A stretch of DNA of 64,000 nt from Chryseobacterium panacisoli (GTDB lineage: Bacteria; Bacteroidota; Bacteroidia; Flavobacteriales; Weeksellaceae), in the NCBI RefSeq assembly GCF_008274625.1, contig NZ_VTRU01000002.1:248001-312000 (forward strand), written 5' to 3'. The translations under genes were made by a program, and so were the position numbers. The notes under the pieces are model-generated. The model was not told where the DNA came from. It was given only the letters and a program-made list of their open reading frames with translations, and searched no databases. Numbering within the stretch: position 1 is the stretch's first letter; the number at the start of each line of letters is the position of its first letter. Below are positions 25,439 to 34,298 of this stretch, piece by piece.

Positions 25439-26983
25439 TTATCCCATTGGCAGTTTTATCGTGAATGTACTTCCATTTCCTTTATGAGAGTCTACGATAA
25501 TCTGTCCTTTGTGCAGTTCTACTATTTTCTTTACGTAGGAAAGACCTAATCCCTGTCCTTTTACGTTGTGAATATTTCCGGTTTCTTCCCTGAAGAATTT
25601 TTCGAAAATTTTGGTTTTATTCTGAGTATCCATTCCCATTCCTTTATCCGAAATTTCAATGATATACCAGTGTCCTTCATTTCTTGTTTCCACATGTATT
25701 TCAGGTGCTTCCGGAGAATATTTATTGGCATTGTCCAGCAGGTTGACCAGCATATTTGAAATGTGGAATTCGTCTATTTTAAAATTATATTGGGTAGCAT
25801 TGAACTTTTGTGTAAGCGTTCCGTTTCTTTGCTGTACAATAAGATTGAAAGATTCTGTGGTTCTTTTAATCAGTTCCCTTACATTGGTTTCTTTTAAAAA
25901 CAGTTCTACTTCATTTCTCTCAAGTTTAGACATATTAAGGACGTTTTCCACCTGCTTTTTCATCCTTAAGTTCTCCTGCTTGATCAGCTCTGAATAATAT
26001 TTTACCTTATCCGGATTGGTGGCGATTTTATCATTAGCCAAAGAATCTGTTGCTACAGAAATGGTTGCCAATGGTGTTTTGAACTCGTGAGACATATTGT
26101 TGATGAAGTCTGTTTTTACTTCAGCAAGCTTTTTCTGCCTCATCATATAATTGATGGAGATAATATAAATTCCAAGAATTGTAAGAAGAGAAAGAAATGT
26201 TCCTAAAAGCATCGGCCAGTTGTTCATTGCCAGAGAGTATTCTTTCTTAGGGAACACCAATGCAAGACTGTACAGCGTATTTTTTTTGTCTGCAAAGAGA
26301 GGGAAGCTGTAGATATTACTGTCTTTTTTCTCTTTGTATGCTTTATTCACAATGCTTGTAAGCTTATTGTTGCGGTCAAGAACACCATATCCGAACTTGG
26401 CAGATATTCCCCTTATTTTGAGCTCTTTAGCAATTACTGAATCAAGTGTTTTAGGATCCACTCTTTTGGTGATAGGAAGATTATTTCCATATACTTTCAC
26501 AAATTCTTTCATGGAGTAATCTCCAGTCTCAATCTCCTGATTGATATCTGTGGTAAGAAGTTCACGGTTGGTGGTGTCTCTTTTTATTTTATAGGCTGCT
26601 TCGTCTGTATATAAGGTTGTGAGTTTAATAGAATCTCCTTTCTGAGAAATCGGCAGCTGTGTTTTTTCAATGATGTTTTTAGAGTAAATAATTTGTCTTT
26701 GGGTACCAGAGTCTTCTACCTGTTGAATGGTAGTTAAGGAGGGCTGTTTGCTGTTCGCAAGAATATTTTTTCTGAAATCTTTGTAATCCTGATTCAAGTA
26801 TTTGTCGGCTTCAATTTCTTGAATATTTTGTGAAGTACTTTCCAAAACTGCATATACCTTATTTGAAAAATCCTGTTCCAGGACACCGTAATAGCCTTTC
26901 AACCAATAAAATTGGAGCGTCACAAAAACAATCAGTGAGATCGTCATAAACACTGAAATTATTGGGATGAATTTGTTATTCAT
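25439..26983 (-). CDS. rprX: Sensor histidine kinase, RprX-like
   Basis: 514 residues. Two transmembrane segments (about 6-28 and 258-280) enclose a periplasmic sensor region of about 230 residues without a recognised fold. The dimerisation/phospho-acceptor box MSHEFKTPLATIS has His299. The ATPase domain shows LVNLLDNANKYS (N box), ISDKGMGMD (G1), FEKFFREETG (F) and GQGLGLSYVKKIV (G2). It lies upstream of its RprY-like partner with a 121-bp gap. The signal is unknown; the linked metal genes suggest envelope or metal stress as one possibility. Confidence 0.9.
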   Translation of the reverse strand: MNNKFIPIISVFMTISLIVFVTLQFYWLKGYYGVLEQDFSNKVYAVLESTSQNIQEIEADKYLNQDYKDFRKNILANSKQPSLTTIQQVEDSGTQRQIIYSKNIIEKTQLPISQKGDSIKLTTLYTDEAAYKIKRDTTNRELLTTDINQEIETGDYSMKEFVKVYGNNLPITKRVDPKTLDSVIAKELKIRGISAKFGYGVLDRNNKLTSIVNKAYKEKKDSNIYSFPLFADKKNTLYSLALVFPKKEYSLAMNNWPMLLGTFLSLLTILGIYIISINYMMRQKKLAEVKTDFINNMSHEFKTPLATISVATDSLANDKIATNPDKVKYYSELIKQENLRMKKQVENVLNMSKLERNEVELFLKETNVRELIKRTTESFNLIVQQRNGTLTQKFNATQYNFKIDEFHISNMLVNLLDNANKYSPEAPEIHVETRNEGHWYIIEISDKGMGMDTQNKTKIFEKFFREETGNIHNVKGQGLGLSYVKKIVELHKGQIIVDSHKGNGSTFTIKLPMG

Positions 26984-27184
26984 TATTTAATTATATATGT
27001 TTTGGAAAAATGAATGTTAAAATTAATTGTTTTAAGACTACTTAAACAAAAAACGAGCCAAATAATTGTTTTTTTTTTCTTAAAAGAGTGTTTTTTAACA
27101 ATTATTTATGAATTATCCTTTGCTTGTCATATGAAAAGTCCCTTTCAATAAATAAAGTGCTAACTTTATTAAAAATAAAAATAT

Positions 27185-27679
27185 ATGGAATCTACTATCA
27201 TTTTCAACAAAGATTTTGATGCTGCCAGTACGTACGTCATGAAAATCTATAAGGCTGATGTTTCAACAGTATGGGATCATTTCACTCAATCTGAATTATT
27301 GGACCTGTGGTGGGGCCCTAAACCCTGGAAATGTGAAACTTTAAAACAGGACTTCAGAGAAGGTGGAATCTGGATGTATGCTATGGTGGGACCTAATGGA
27401 GAAAAGGTACCTATGTATTCTCAGTCTCAGTATGGAGAAATTACAGAACACAGAAGTCTTGACTGGATGAGCGCTTTCTGTGATGAAAAAGGAAATATCA
27501 TGGAAGATTTTCCAAGGTCAAAATGGCTGATCGGCTTTACCGGAGTAGAAGAGGGAACCAAAGTGACCATTAATATCCATTACCATTCCCAGGAAGTTAT
27601 GAAAAAGATTTTGGATATGGGATTTGAAGAAGGTTTTAAAATGGGATTGACCCAATTGGAAGAACTGATCGGCTCCTAA
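27185..27679 (+). CDS. SRPBCC / AHSA1-like domain protein
   Basis: 164 residues, cytoplasmic. The sequence follows the START-like SRPBCC fold of the Hsp90-activator-1-like (AHSA1) family: YKADVSTVWDHFTQSELLDLWWGPKPWKCE, then GGIWMYAMVGPNGE and the C-terminal FEEGFKMGLTQLEELIGS helix. Such proteins bind hydrophobic ligands in a helix-grip pocket; no specific ligand is evident. It is transcribed alone, divergently from the kinase gene across a ~200-bp A/T-rich gap, and ends at a strong hairpin. Confidence 0.85.
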   Translation: MESTIIFNKDFDAASTYVMKIYKADVSTVWDHFTQSELLDLWWGPKPWKCETLKQDFREGGIWMYAMVGPNGEKVPMYSQSQYGEITEHRSLDWMSAFCDEKGNIMEDFPRSKWLIGFTGVEEGTKVTINIHYHSQEVMKKILDMGFEEGFKMGLTQLEELIGS

Positions 27680-27740
27680 ATAATTGGGCATCGGAAAAAT
27701 TTGGAAATGAAAAAATGATTGCGGATACATTTTATAATAA

Positions 27741-27773
27741 AAAACAGGATACCTGAATGGGCATCCTGTTTTT
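27741..27773. terminator. Bidirectional terminator
   Basis: The stem aaaacaggat / atcctgttttt lies between the convergent AHSA1-like and 112-residue genes, with A and T runs on either side so it can serve both strands. Confidence 0.8.
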
Positions 27774-27776
27774 TTA

Positions 27777-28115
27777 TTAAATCAATTCTTCTTCCTGGAA
27801 GTATTGAATGATTGCTTTTTTCATAAGTAAGCTTTGCTCATTGGGCTTTAATTCCGGAAGTTCTTCCAGTTTGTCAAACTGCGGCCACCCGTCTTCATAA
27901 TGTGTGAATTTATAATATCCAAAAGGCTCAAGCAGTCTGCACACAGCAATATGAATTAGATTTACCTTGTCTTCTTTAGTATATTTTTGCTGGCCGCTTC
28001 CCAGCTCCTGTAGCCCGATCAAAAATAAAAGGGTTTCAATGGGCGGATTCTTCTCAGTCTGGAAATTGTCTTCAAAGAACTGTTCTATTTTTTTCCAATA
28101 TTCGGATTCGTTCAT
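27777..28115 (-). CDS. Conserved hypothetical protein, 112 aa
   Basis: No family recognised. An acidic, soluble, mainly helical protein (MNESEYWKKIEQFFED, then ETLLFLIGLQELG, then FGYYKFTHYEDGWPQF) with no signal peptide or membrane segment. The pattern is well formed and coding-like, and the gene ends directly at the shared terminator. It lies downstream of a tiny membrane-protein gene and oligopeptidase B on the same strand and may share their transcript. Confidence 0.7.
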   Translation of the reverse strand: MNESEYWKKIEQFFEDNFQTEKNPPIETLLFLIGLQELGSGQQKYTKEDKVNLIHIAVCRLLEPFGYYKFTHYEDGWPQFDKLEELPELKPNEQSLLMKKAIIQYFQEEELI

Positions 28116-28151
28116 ATTATTATAACTGCCATTTTATCATGACAATATCTT

Positions 28152-28328
28152 TTATAAATTGTTATTTTCTTTATTTCTAATGTCTTCTTCTCTCGCTTTT
28201 TTCAAAAGATCCTGTATTTTTTCTTCTTGTTTGGCTTTAAAGTCTTCTCTCTTTTCCATTCGGGTAATTTTCTGCTTTTGAATCAGGTAATAAATGATGG
28301 CAATTGAAATGAAAACTAATAATAACAT
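28152..28328 (-). CDS. Small single-pass membrane protein, 58 aa
   Basis: Read directly from the bases: ATG at 28328-28326, TAA ending at 28152. The product starts MLLLVFISIAIIYYLIQ, a single transmembrane helix, followed by a highly charged Lys/Glu/Arg tail (KQKITRMEKREDFKAK onward) that is probably a cytoplasmic helix or coiled coil. It fills the otherwise empty gap between oligopeptidase B and the 112-residue gene, same strand. No function is recognised. Confidence 0.55.
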   Translation of the reverse strand: MLLLVFISIAIIYYLIQKQKITRMEKREDFKAKQEEKIQDLLKKAREEDIRNKENNNL

Positions 28329-28366
28329 ATGCGCTATATTGAAATTTAATTAAGAAAAGAATACAA

Positions 28367-30409
28367 TTATTTTTTATCAATTTTTAGCAGAAATGCATAT
28401 TCTAAAGCATCTTCTTTCAGAGATTCAAATCTTCCGCTTGCTCCTCCGTGTCCGGAACTCATGTCTGTTTTAAAGACTAAAATATTATCGTCTGTTTTTA
28501 ATTCTCTCAGTTTTGCTGTCCATTTTGCAGGTTCCCAATACTGTACCTGAGAATCGTGGAATCCTGTGGTGATCAGCATATGTGGATAATCTTTGGCTTC
28601 TACATTATCATATGGAGAATAGTCTTTCATATAATGGTAGTATTCTTCATCATTTGGATTTCCCCACTCATCATATTCTCCGGTAGTTAAAGGAATTGTG
28701 TCATCCAGCATTGTGGAAACAACATCTACGAAAGGTACCTGTGCTACAATTCCGTTGAATAACTGAGGCTCATAATTGACCACAGCACCTACCAACAGAC
28801 CTCCGGCACTTCCTCCCATCGCATACATGTGTCTTGATGATGTATAATTCTCTTTGATTAAATACTTCCCTGCGTCAATAAAATCGAAGAATGTATTTTT
28901 CTTGAATAACATTTTTCCGTCTTCATACCATTCTCTTCCAAGATATTCTCCACCACGGATGTGGGCAATAGCATAAATAAAGCCCCTGTCCAGAATAGAT
29001 AATCTTACATTTGAAAAGCTGGCATCAACGGTGTGTCCATAACTTCCATATCCATACAGAAGAAGTGGAGTGTCAGCAGACTTTTTGGTATCCTTATGAT
29101 ATACTAAAGAAATGGGAACTTTTGTTTTTCCATCTCTGGAGTCTGCCCATATTCTTTCTGAAATATAATTTTCATGGAAAAATTTACCACCCAGTACTTC
29201 CTGTTGTTTCAGGAGCTTGGTGGTTTTGTCTTTCATGTTATACTCGTAAGTGGAACTTGGCTGTGTAAGAGACGTATAACCATAACGAAGAATTTCAGTG
29301 TCAAATTCAAGGTTAATTCCAATATATGCTGTATAAGTAGGATCAGAAAAAGGTAAATAATAAGACTCCTGGGTCTTCTCATCAATAATTTTGATCTGGA
29401 GCAAACCTTTCTCTCTTTCTTCAAGGACCAGATAATCTCTGAAAATTTCAAAACCTTCCAGTAAAACTTCCGCACGGTGTGGAATAACATCTACCCAGTT
29501 TTCCATACTGCAGTTGTCAATCTTTGCTTTTACAATTTTGAAGTTAATCGCATCATCAGCATTAGTGATAATATAGAATTCATCTTCATAATGCTCTACA
29601 GAATATTCCAGATCATCTATTCTTGGCTGTATTACGGTCCATTCTGCAAATACATTGTCAGAAGGAATGAAGCGATGCTCATCCGAAATAGTACTTGAAC
29701 TTGCAATGAAAATATACTGTAAGGATTTTGTTTTAAATACATTGACATCAAAAGTGTCATCCTTTTCGTGGAAAATCAATACATCATCTGCAGAATCAGT
29801 CCCTAATTGATGTCTGTATACCTGAAAAGCGCGGAGGCTCTTGTCTTTTCTAATGTAAAAAACATGCTGGTTATCATTCGCCCAAACTGCTTTTCCTGTT
29901 GTATTTGGAATAGTATCCGGCAGAATTTCTCCGGTTTTTAAATTTTTAAAATTAAGCGTATAAATTCTTCTTCCTACATCATCAGAAGAAAATGAAGCCA
30001 GTTCATTACCAGGGCTTACTGCTACACTTCCTACTTCAAAAAATTCTTTGCCTTCCGCAATAATATTAACGTCAAGCACAATTTCCTCCTCGTTGTCAAG
30101 GCTTTTGTACTTTCTGCAGAAAATAGGATATTCCTTACCTTCTTCATAACGTACAATATACCAGTATTCATTAAAGAAATAAGGCAGAGATTCATCATCC
30201 TTTTTATATCGGGCTTTCATCTCTTCAAAAAGCTCTTCCTGAAGAACTTCCGTATCTTTCATGATGAATTCTTCGTAGGCATTTTCCTCTTCAATATATT
30301 TGATGACTTCAGGGTTTTCCCTTTCATTCAGCCAAAAGTAATTATCAATCCTTTTGTCCCCGTGGGTTTCTAATATTTTTTCTATTTTTTTTGCCTGTGG
30401 AGCTTTCAT
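28367..30409 (-). CDS. ptrB: Oligopeptidase B (prolyl oligopeptidase family, S9A)
   Basis: 680 residues, no signal peptide. The N-terminal beta-propeller is followed by an alpha/beta-hydrolase domain with YGYGSYG, AHIRGGEYLGREWYEDG, the nucleophile elbow MGGSAGGLL (Ser), ITTGFHDSQV (Asp) and SSGHGGASGR (His), the S9A catalytic triad. The N-terminal GDKRIDNYFWLNERENPEV is characteristic of protease II. It cleaves after Lys/Arg in peptides of limited size. A clear housekeeping-type peptidase of normal length. Confidence 0.93.
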   Translation of the reverse strand: MKAPQAKKIEKILETHGDKRIDNYFWLNERENPEVIKYIEEENAYEEFIMKDTEVLQEELFEEMKARYKKDDESLPYFFNEYWYIVRYEEGKEYPIFCRKYKSLDNEEEIVLDVNIIAEGKEFFEVGSVAVSPGNELASFSSDDVGRRIYTLNFKNLKTGEILPDTIPNTTGKAVWANDNQHVFYIRKDKSLRAFQVYRHQLGTDSADDVLIFHEKDDTFDVNVFKTKSLQYIFIASSSTISDEHRFIPSDNVFAEWTVIQPRIDDLEYSVEHYEDEFYIITNADDAINFKIVKAKIDNCSMENWVDVIPHRAEVLLEGFEIFRDYLVLEEREKGLLQIKIIDEKTQESYYLPFSDPTYTAYIGINLEFDTEILRYGYTSLTQPSSTYEYNMKDKTTKLLKQQEVLGGKFFHENYISERIWADSRDGKTKVPISLVYHKDTKKSADTPLLLYGYGSYGHTVDASFSNVRLSILDRGFIYAIAHIRGGEYLGREWYEDGKMLFKKNTFFDFIDAGKYLIKENYTSSRHMYAMGGSAGGLLVGAVVNYEPQLFNGIVAQVPFVDVVSTMLDDTIPLTTGEYDEWGNPNDEEYYHYMKDYSPYDNVEAKDYPHMLITTGFHDSQVQYWEPAKWTAKLRELKTDDNILVFKTDMSSGHGGASGRFESLKEDALEYAFLLKIDKK

Positions 30410-30484
30410 CCTATATTTTTAATTATTTGCGTCCCGAATATTAAAGGGAGCTATATTCAATGTTAATTCTTGTTCAAATATAAG

Positions 30485-30512
30485 AAAGGCTATCAAATTT
30501 TTGATAGCCTTT
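30485..30512 (-). terminator. Terminator of the repeat-containing T9SS gene
   Basis: The stem aaaggctatcaa / ttgatagccttt, with adjacent A/T runs, lies 23 bp past the stop codon at 30535. Confidence 0.75.
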
Positions 30513-30534
30513 ATAATTAATATTAATAATGGGG

Positions 30535-32469
30535 TTATTTTTTTATTGTTTTAATGGTTTTTACAGTTCCGTCGTTGAGTTTTAATATAAATAAATATAC
30601 CCCTTCTTTTAAATCTCCAAGCTGCAACGGTGATGAAGGTTTTTCAATGGTTTTAACCACTCTTCCCGAAGCATCTGCTATTGAGATCGATTTTATTTCG
30701 GCAATATTGGAAATGGTAATTGTATCAGTAAAAGGATTTGGAAATATCTGGTTTTTTTTATTGTTTCCGGAAACTTCATGCGTAGATAATGCCGTATTAT
30801 CATAGGCTGAAATCTGGAATTCTCCATTGTCTGAGAATGAGTCATATTTCCAGACGCTTACATATAAAGTAGTACCTGGAGTCTGTCCTGTTAATACAAT
30901 TGGGGAATAAATATCATTACTACAGCTAATTTCTGTCAGAGAACCGCAGGTTCCTCCGTAAACGGCAAGTACAGGGTCATAAAATGAAGATCCTGAAGCA
31001 TGCTGTACTTCTATTGTTAGATTTCCGCTCTGTGGTACCACTGCTGTAAACCAGACATTGTCAATAGCATCTGAATCGCAGGATGGGAGAGAGCCGTCAG
31101 TAGTTGCTTCTGTATTGCTTGCCGTGATGGCTCCTGAAGCGAAATCGGTTCCAACAGTTAATGGTGTTGCCTCTGAACAGTTATCATTAGCGGGAGGAAC
31201 GGGGTCATAGGCAGAAATCTGAAATTCTCCATTGTCTGAGAATGAGTCATCTTTCCAGACACTTATATATAAAGTAGTACCTGGAGTCTGCCCGGTTAAT
31301 ACGATTGGGAAATAAATATCATCACTACAGCTGATTTCTGTCAGAGAACCGCAGGTTCCTCCGTAAACGGTAAGTACAGGGTCGTAAAATGAAGATCCTG
31401 AAACTTCCTTTGCTTCTATTGTTAGATTTCCGCTCTGTGGTACCACTGCTGTAAACCAGACATTGTCAATAGCACTTGAATTGCAGGATGGCACAGGGCC
31501 GTCAGTAGTTGCTTCTGCATTGCTTGCCGTGATGGCTCCTGAAGCAAAATCGGTTCCAACGGTTAATGGCGTTGCCCCTGAACAGTTATCATTAGCGGGA
31601 GGAATGGGATCATAGGCAGAAATCTGGAATTCTCCATTGTCTGAGAATGAGTCATCTTTCCAGACACTTATATATAAAGTAGTACCTGGAGTCTGCCCGG
31701 TTAATACAATTGGGGAATAAATATCATCACTACAGCTAATTTCTGTCAGAGAACCGCAGGTTCCTCCGTAAACGGTAAGTACAGGGTCGTAAAATGAAGA
31801 TCCTGAAACTTCCTTTGCTTCTATTGTTAGATTTCCGCTCTGTGGTACCACTGCTGTAAACCAGACATTATCAATGGCGTCTGAATCGCAGGATGGGACA
31901 GGGCCGTCAGTAGTTGAGTCTGCATTACTTGAAGTGGTGGCTCCTGAAGCAAAATCGGTTCCAACGGTTAATGGCGTTGCCCCTGAACAGTTATCATTAG
32001 CGGGAGGAATGGGATCATAGGCGGAAATCTGGAATTCTCCATTGTTTATACTGGAATTATACTTCCAGACGCTTATATACAAGGTCGTACCTGGAGTCTG
32101 ACCAGATAATGATATTGACGAAAAACCTAAGTTGTCGTCATCATTACAATCAATTTCAGTTAAAGCACCACAATTACCACTGTAAACAGTAAGTATTGAA
32201 TCATTAAATAATGAGCCGGAGACTTCCCCTGTTTTTATTCTGAGCTTGCCACTTGCCGGTACTACTACCGTAAACCAGACATTATCAACGGCATCTGAAC
32301 CGCAGGATGGTAAAGAGCCATCGGTTGTAGCATTTAAATTTGTAGAGGTGAGCGCTCCAGAGGTAAAGTCTGTTCCTACAGTTAATGGTATTGCTCCAGA
32401 ACAGTTATCATTCTGGGCATTTATAAATACAATAGTTAAAAAGAATAGACAGGATAATAATTTTTTCAT
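30535..32469 (-). CDS. T9SS-secreted protein with four near-identical PPC-like repeats
   Basis: 644 residues. Signal peptide (ends FINAQ), then four ~135-residue beta-rich units each beginning NDNCSxAxPLTVGTDF and containing DNVWFTxVVP, DPVLTVYGGTCGSLTEI and LTGQTPGTTLYISVWK. They resemble bacterial pre-peptidase C-terminal (PPC) domains. The C-terminal ~75 residues (IFPNPFTDTITIS to KTIKTIKK) are a T9SS type A sorting domain, so the protein is probably attached to or released from the cell surface. There is no catalytic domain. The conserved Cys pairs may form disulfides. Function unknown; adhesion or surface layering is possible. Confidence 0.85.
   Translation of the reverse strand: MKKLLSCLFFLTIVFINAQNDNCSGAIPLTVGTDFTSGALTSTNLNATTDGSLPSCGSDAVDNVWFTVVVPASGKLRIKTGEVSGSLFNDSILTVYSGNCGALTEIDCNDDDNLGFSSISLSGQTPGTTLYISVWKYNSSINNGEFQISAYDPIPPANDNCSGATPLTVGTDFASGATTSSNADSTTDGPVPSCDSDAIDNVWFTAVVPQSGNLTIEAKEVSGSSFYDPVLTVYGGTCGSLTEISCSDDIYSPIVLTGQTPGTTLYISVWKDDSFSDNGEFQISAYDPIPPANDNCSGATPLTVGTDFASGAITASNAEATTDGPVPSCNSSAIDNVWFTAVVPQSGNLTIEAKEVSGSSFYDPVLTVYGGTCGSLTEISCSDDIYFPIVLTGQTPGTTLYISVWKDDSFSDNGEFQISAYDPVPPANDNCSEATPLTVGTDFASGAITASNTEATTDGSLPSCDSDAIDNVWFTAVVPQSGNLTIEVQHASGSSFYDPVLAVYGGTCGSLTEISCSNDIYSPIVLTGQTPGTTLYVSVWKYDSFSDNGEFQISAYDNTALSTHEVSGNNKKNQIFPNPFTDTITISNIAEIKSISIADASGRVVKTIEKPSSPLQLGDLKEGVYLFILKLNDGTVKTIKTIKK
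30800..32419 (-). repeat. Four tandem 405-bp coding repeats
   Basis: The anchor tcatag recurs at 30800, 31205, 31610 and 32015, exactly 405 bp (135 codons) each time. The middle units are nearly identical at the DNA level, including synonymous positions, and the unit nearest the N-terminus (32015-32419) is the most diverged. Confidence 0.85.
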
Positions 32470-32586
32470 GTTTTTTTATTTTTCTAAATGTAGTGAAAAT
32501 TTCAATCCATCAAGAAAAAAAATTAAACATAACTATTTGATTTACAGTTACTAACATGTAATATTTTAACTGATTTTAAAATAAAA

Positions 32587-32616
32587 AGCCATCTTTTCAA
32601 TGAAGAAAAGATGGCT
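32587..32616 (-). terminator. Terminator after hemD
   Basis: The stem agccatcttttc / gaaaagatggct with flanking A/T runs lies 20 bp past the hemD stop. Confidence 0.75.
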
Positions 32617-32635
32617 GTATTTATTTTATACTAAA

Positions 32636-33385
32636 TTATTTATGAAGAGCTTTAATATATTTTTCTAAAGCCATTGTCATGGAAGGCGTTTCCTTGGTAG
32701 GTGCCATTAAATCTACTGTTAATCCGGCTTCTTCTGCGGCTGCCAAAGTCGTGTTTCCGAAAACTCCGATCTTGGTTTCATCCTGCTTGAAGCCAGGGAA
32801 GTTTTGTTGTAGCGATTTGATTCCTTGCGGGCTAAAGAAGATCAACATGTCATAATCTTTAACATTGATATCTGTAAGGTCGCTGCATACGGTACGGTAC
32901 ATGATTGCTCTTGTCCAGTCTGCATTAGATGCATCCATGGTTTTCACAATATCCGGACTCAAAACATCTGAAGATGGTAACAGATATTTTTCAGTTGGGA
33001 ATTTTTTGAAAAGAGGAAGCAGGTCTGAGAAGTTTTTCTCCCCAAAGCTGATTTTTCTTTTTCTGTACACAATATGCTTTTGAAGGTAGTTGGCAATTGC
33101 TTCCGACTGGCAGATATATCTCATTGTATCCGGAACGGCAAAACGAAGTTCTTCCGCAAGTCTGAAGTAATGGTCAATCGCATTTTTACTGGTAAAAATA
33201 ATACCGGTATACTGCGTCAGATCTATTTTCTGTGTTCTGAGCTCTTTATTGTCAACCCCTTCAACGTGGATAAATGGACGGAAATCAATCTTTATTTTTT
33301 CCTTCTTTGCTATATCCAAATATGGAGAAGACTCACTAGGCGCTGGTTGAGAAACCAATATAGACTTTATTCTCATCATTGACAT
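32636..33385 (-). CDS. hemD: Uroporphyrinogen-III synthase
   Basis: 249 residues, cytoplasmic. The two-domain HemD pattern is present: KSILVSQPAP at the start, TGIIFTSKNAIDHYF, CQSEAIANYLQ, LLPSSDVLSPDIV, DMLIFFSPQGIKSL and GVFGNTTLAAAEEAG. The enzyme closes hydroxymethylbilane to uroporphyrinogen III in haem synthesis. A DUF4271 membrane-protein gene lies 3 bp upstream on the same strand, an arrangement I recall in other Flavobacteriia. Sequence conservation in HemD is always low, but the motifs and neighbour support the call. Confidence 0.88.
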   Translation of the reverse strand: MSMMRIKSILVSQPAPSESSPYLDIAKKEKIKIDFRPFIHVEGVDNKELRTQKIDLTQYTGIIFTSKNAIDHYFRLAEELRFAVPDTMRYICQSEAIANYLQKHIVYRKRKISFGEKNFSDLLPLFKKFPTEKYLLPSSDVLSPDIVKTMDASNADWTRAIMYRTVCSDLTDINVKDYDMLIFFSPQGIKSLQQNFPGFKQDETKIGVFGNTTLAAAEEAGLTVDLMAPTKETPSMTMALEKYIKALHK

Positions 33386-33388
33386 TTA

Positions 33389-34057
33389 TTAAAAAAATAA
33401 CAACTTCCAAAGCAATAATAATGGTGCGATTTGGAGGGTGCAAATATACAAAAATTTATAATACCATTTTTCGGGAAGAATCTTGTTCTTGTGAAATAAA
33501 TAGAAAAAAACTTTGAAAATGAATACAAAAGAAAAGAAACACAAATAATACAAAAACATTTTATTTCTGTCTATAGGGAAGTAATAATGGGCTACACAAA
33601 GAATTATCAGCAAAAATGTAAGAATGAAATAAAATTTTGTGGAGGTAAAATAAAAAATAGTCCATTTTTTTCCGTCTCCTATACTTTGATAAAATAAAAA
33701 ACCTAATGTTGATTTTATTAAATAAAAAAACAGAACTGCCAGCAAAGTATACCCGAATTTATTAAGCTGATACCCAAAAAGCTGGAGATCGGCAATATAT
33801 TTCGGTACAATAGGAATATACTGTGAGATCAGAACAGATAAGGTGAGCGTCGTCACACATGAAGTGATAATCCAGCTGGGAAGGTTGTTGCTTGCATCAA
33901 AATACTTTTGAAGCAGAAAATCTTTGAGACTGGCATCCCTTTCTATGACGTTCATCATAAAAACATATAAAAATATACAGCCCGCGAGGATAAAGATTAC
34001 CCAGTCGTTATTCTCAGGTATTCTTACGTGATTGATGAAGTGTTGTGATGATGGCAA
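33389..34057 (-). CDS. DUF4271 integral membrane protein
   Basis: 222 residues with about six hydrophobic segments (for example WVIFILAGCIFLYVF, LLAVLFFYLIKSTLGF, FILTFLLIILCVAHYYF). It fits the Bacteroidota family DUF4271, which has no assigned activity and is often next to hemD. The gene ends 3 bp before hemD, so the two are almost certainly cotranscribed. A role in envelope or gliding/secretion functions has been suggested for related proteins but cannot be read from this sequence. Confidence 0.78.
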   Translation of the reverse strand: MPSSQHFINHVRIPENNDWVIFILAGCIFLYVFMMNVIERDASLKDFLLQKYFDASNNLPSWIITSCVTTLTLSVLISQYIPIVPKYIADLQLFGYQLNKFGYTLLAVLFFYLIKSTLGFLFYQSIGDGKKWTIFYFTSTKFYFILTFLLIILCVAHYYFPIDRNKMFLYYLCFFSFVFIFKVFFYLFHKNKILPEKWYYKFLYICTLQIAPLLLLWKLLFF

Positions 34058-34281
34058 AATTTAAGTTTTTATTATTTATTATTTAACTTCTGATAGCACA
34101 ATCCGGCACAGATTTTCCTGTTACCTGCTTCATGTATCCCCAGTTAAAATATTTGCTCTCATCGATTTTACGTATTGTTCAGACTGTTGAATAAAAGTTT
34201 CTGTTTCATCCGCTCAATCCCTGAGAAATATTTTTGCAAAATTATAGATTATTTTGTATAAAATAAAAAGGTTAAATAAAC

Positions 34282-34289
34282 TATCTTTG
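34282..34289 (+). promoter_or_regulatory. -7 box before the Dpm1-like gene
   Basis: TATCTTTG matches TAnnTTTG and lies 9 bp before the ATG at 34299. Transcription would begin just ahead of that codon, which rules out the in-frame ATG at 34254. Confidence 0.5.
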
Positions 34290-34298
34290 CAAACTGAA

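Noticed and set aside
30800..32419. Regular repeats that could suggest a CRISPR or satellite array
   Set aside because: The 405-bp units are in-frame coding repeats of a secreted protein, with no short repeat/spacer structure.
34254..34298. Upstream ATG for the Dpm1-like gene
   Set aside because: The TATCTTTG -7 box at 34282 would start transcription after it, and family members begin at the Met encoded at 34299.
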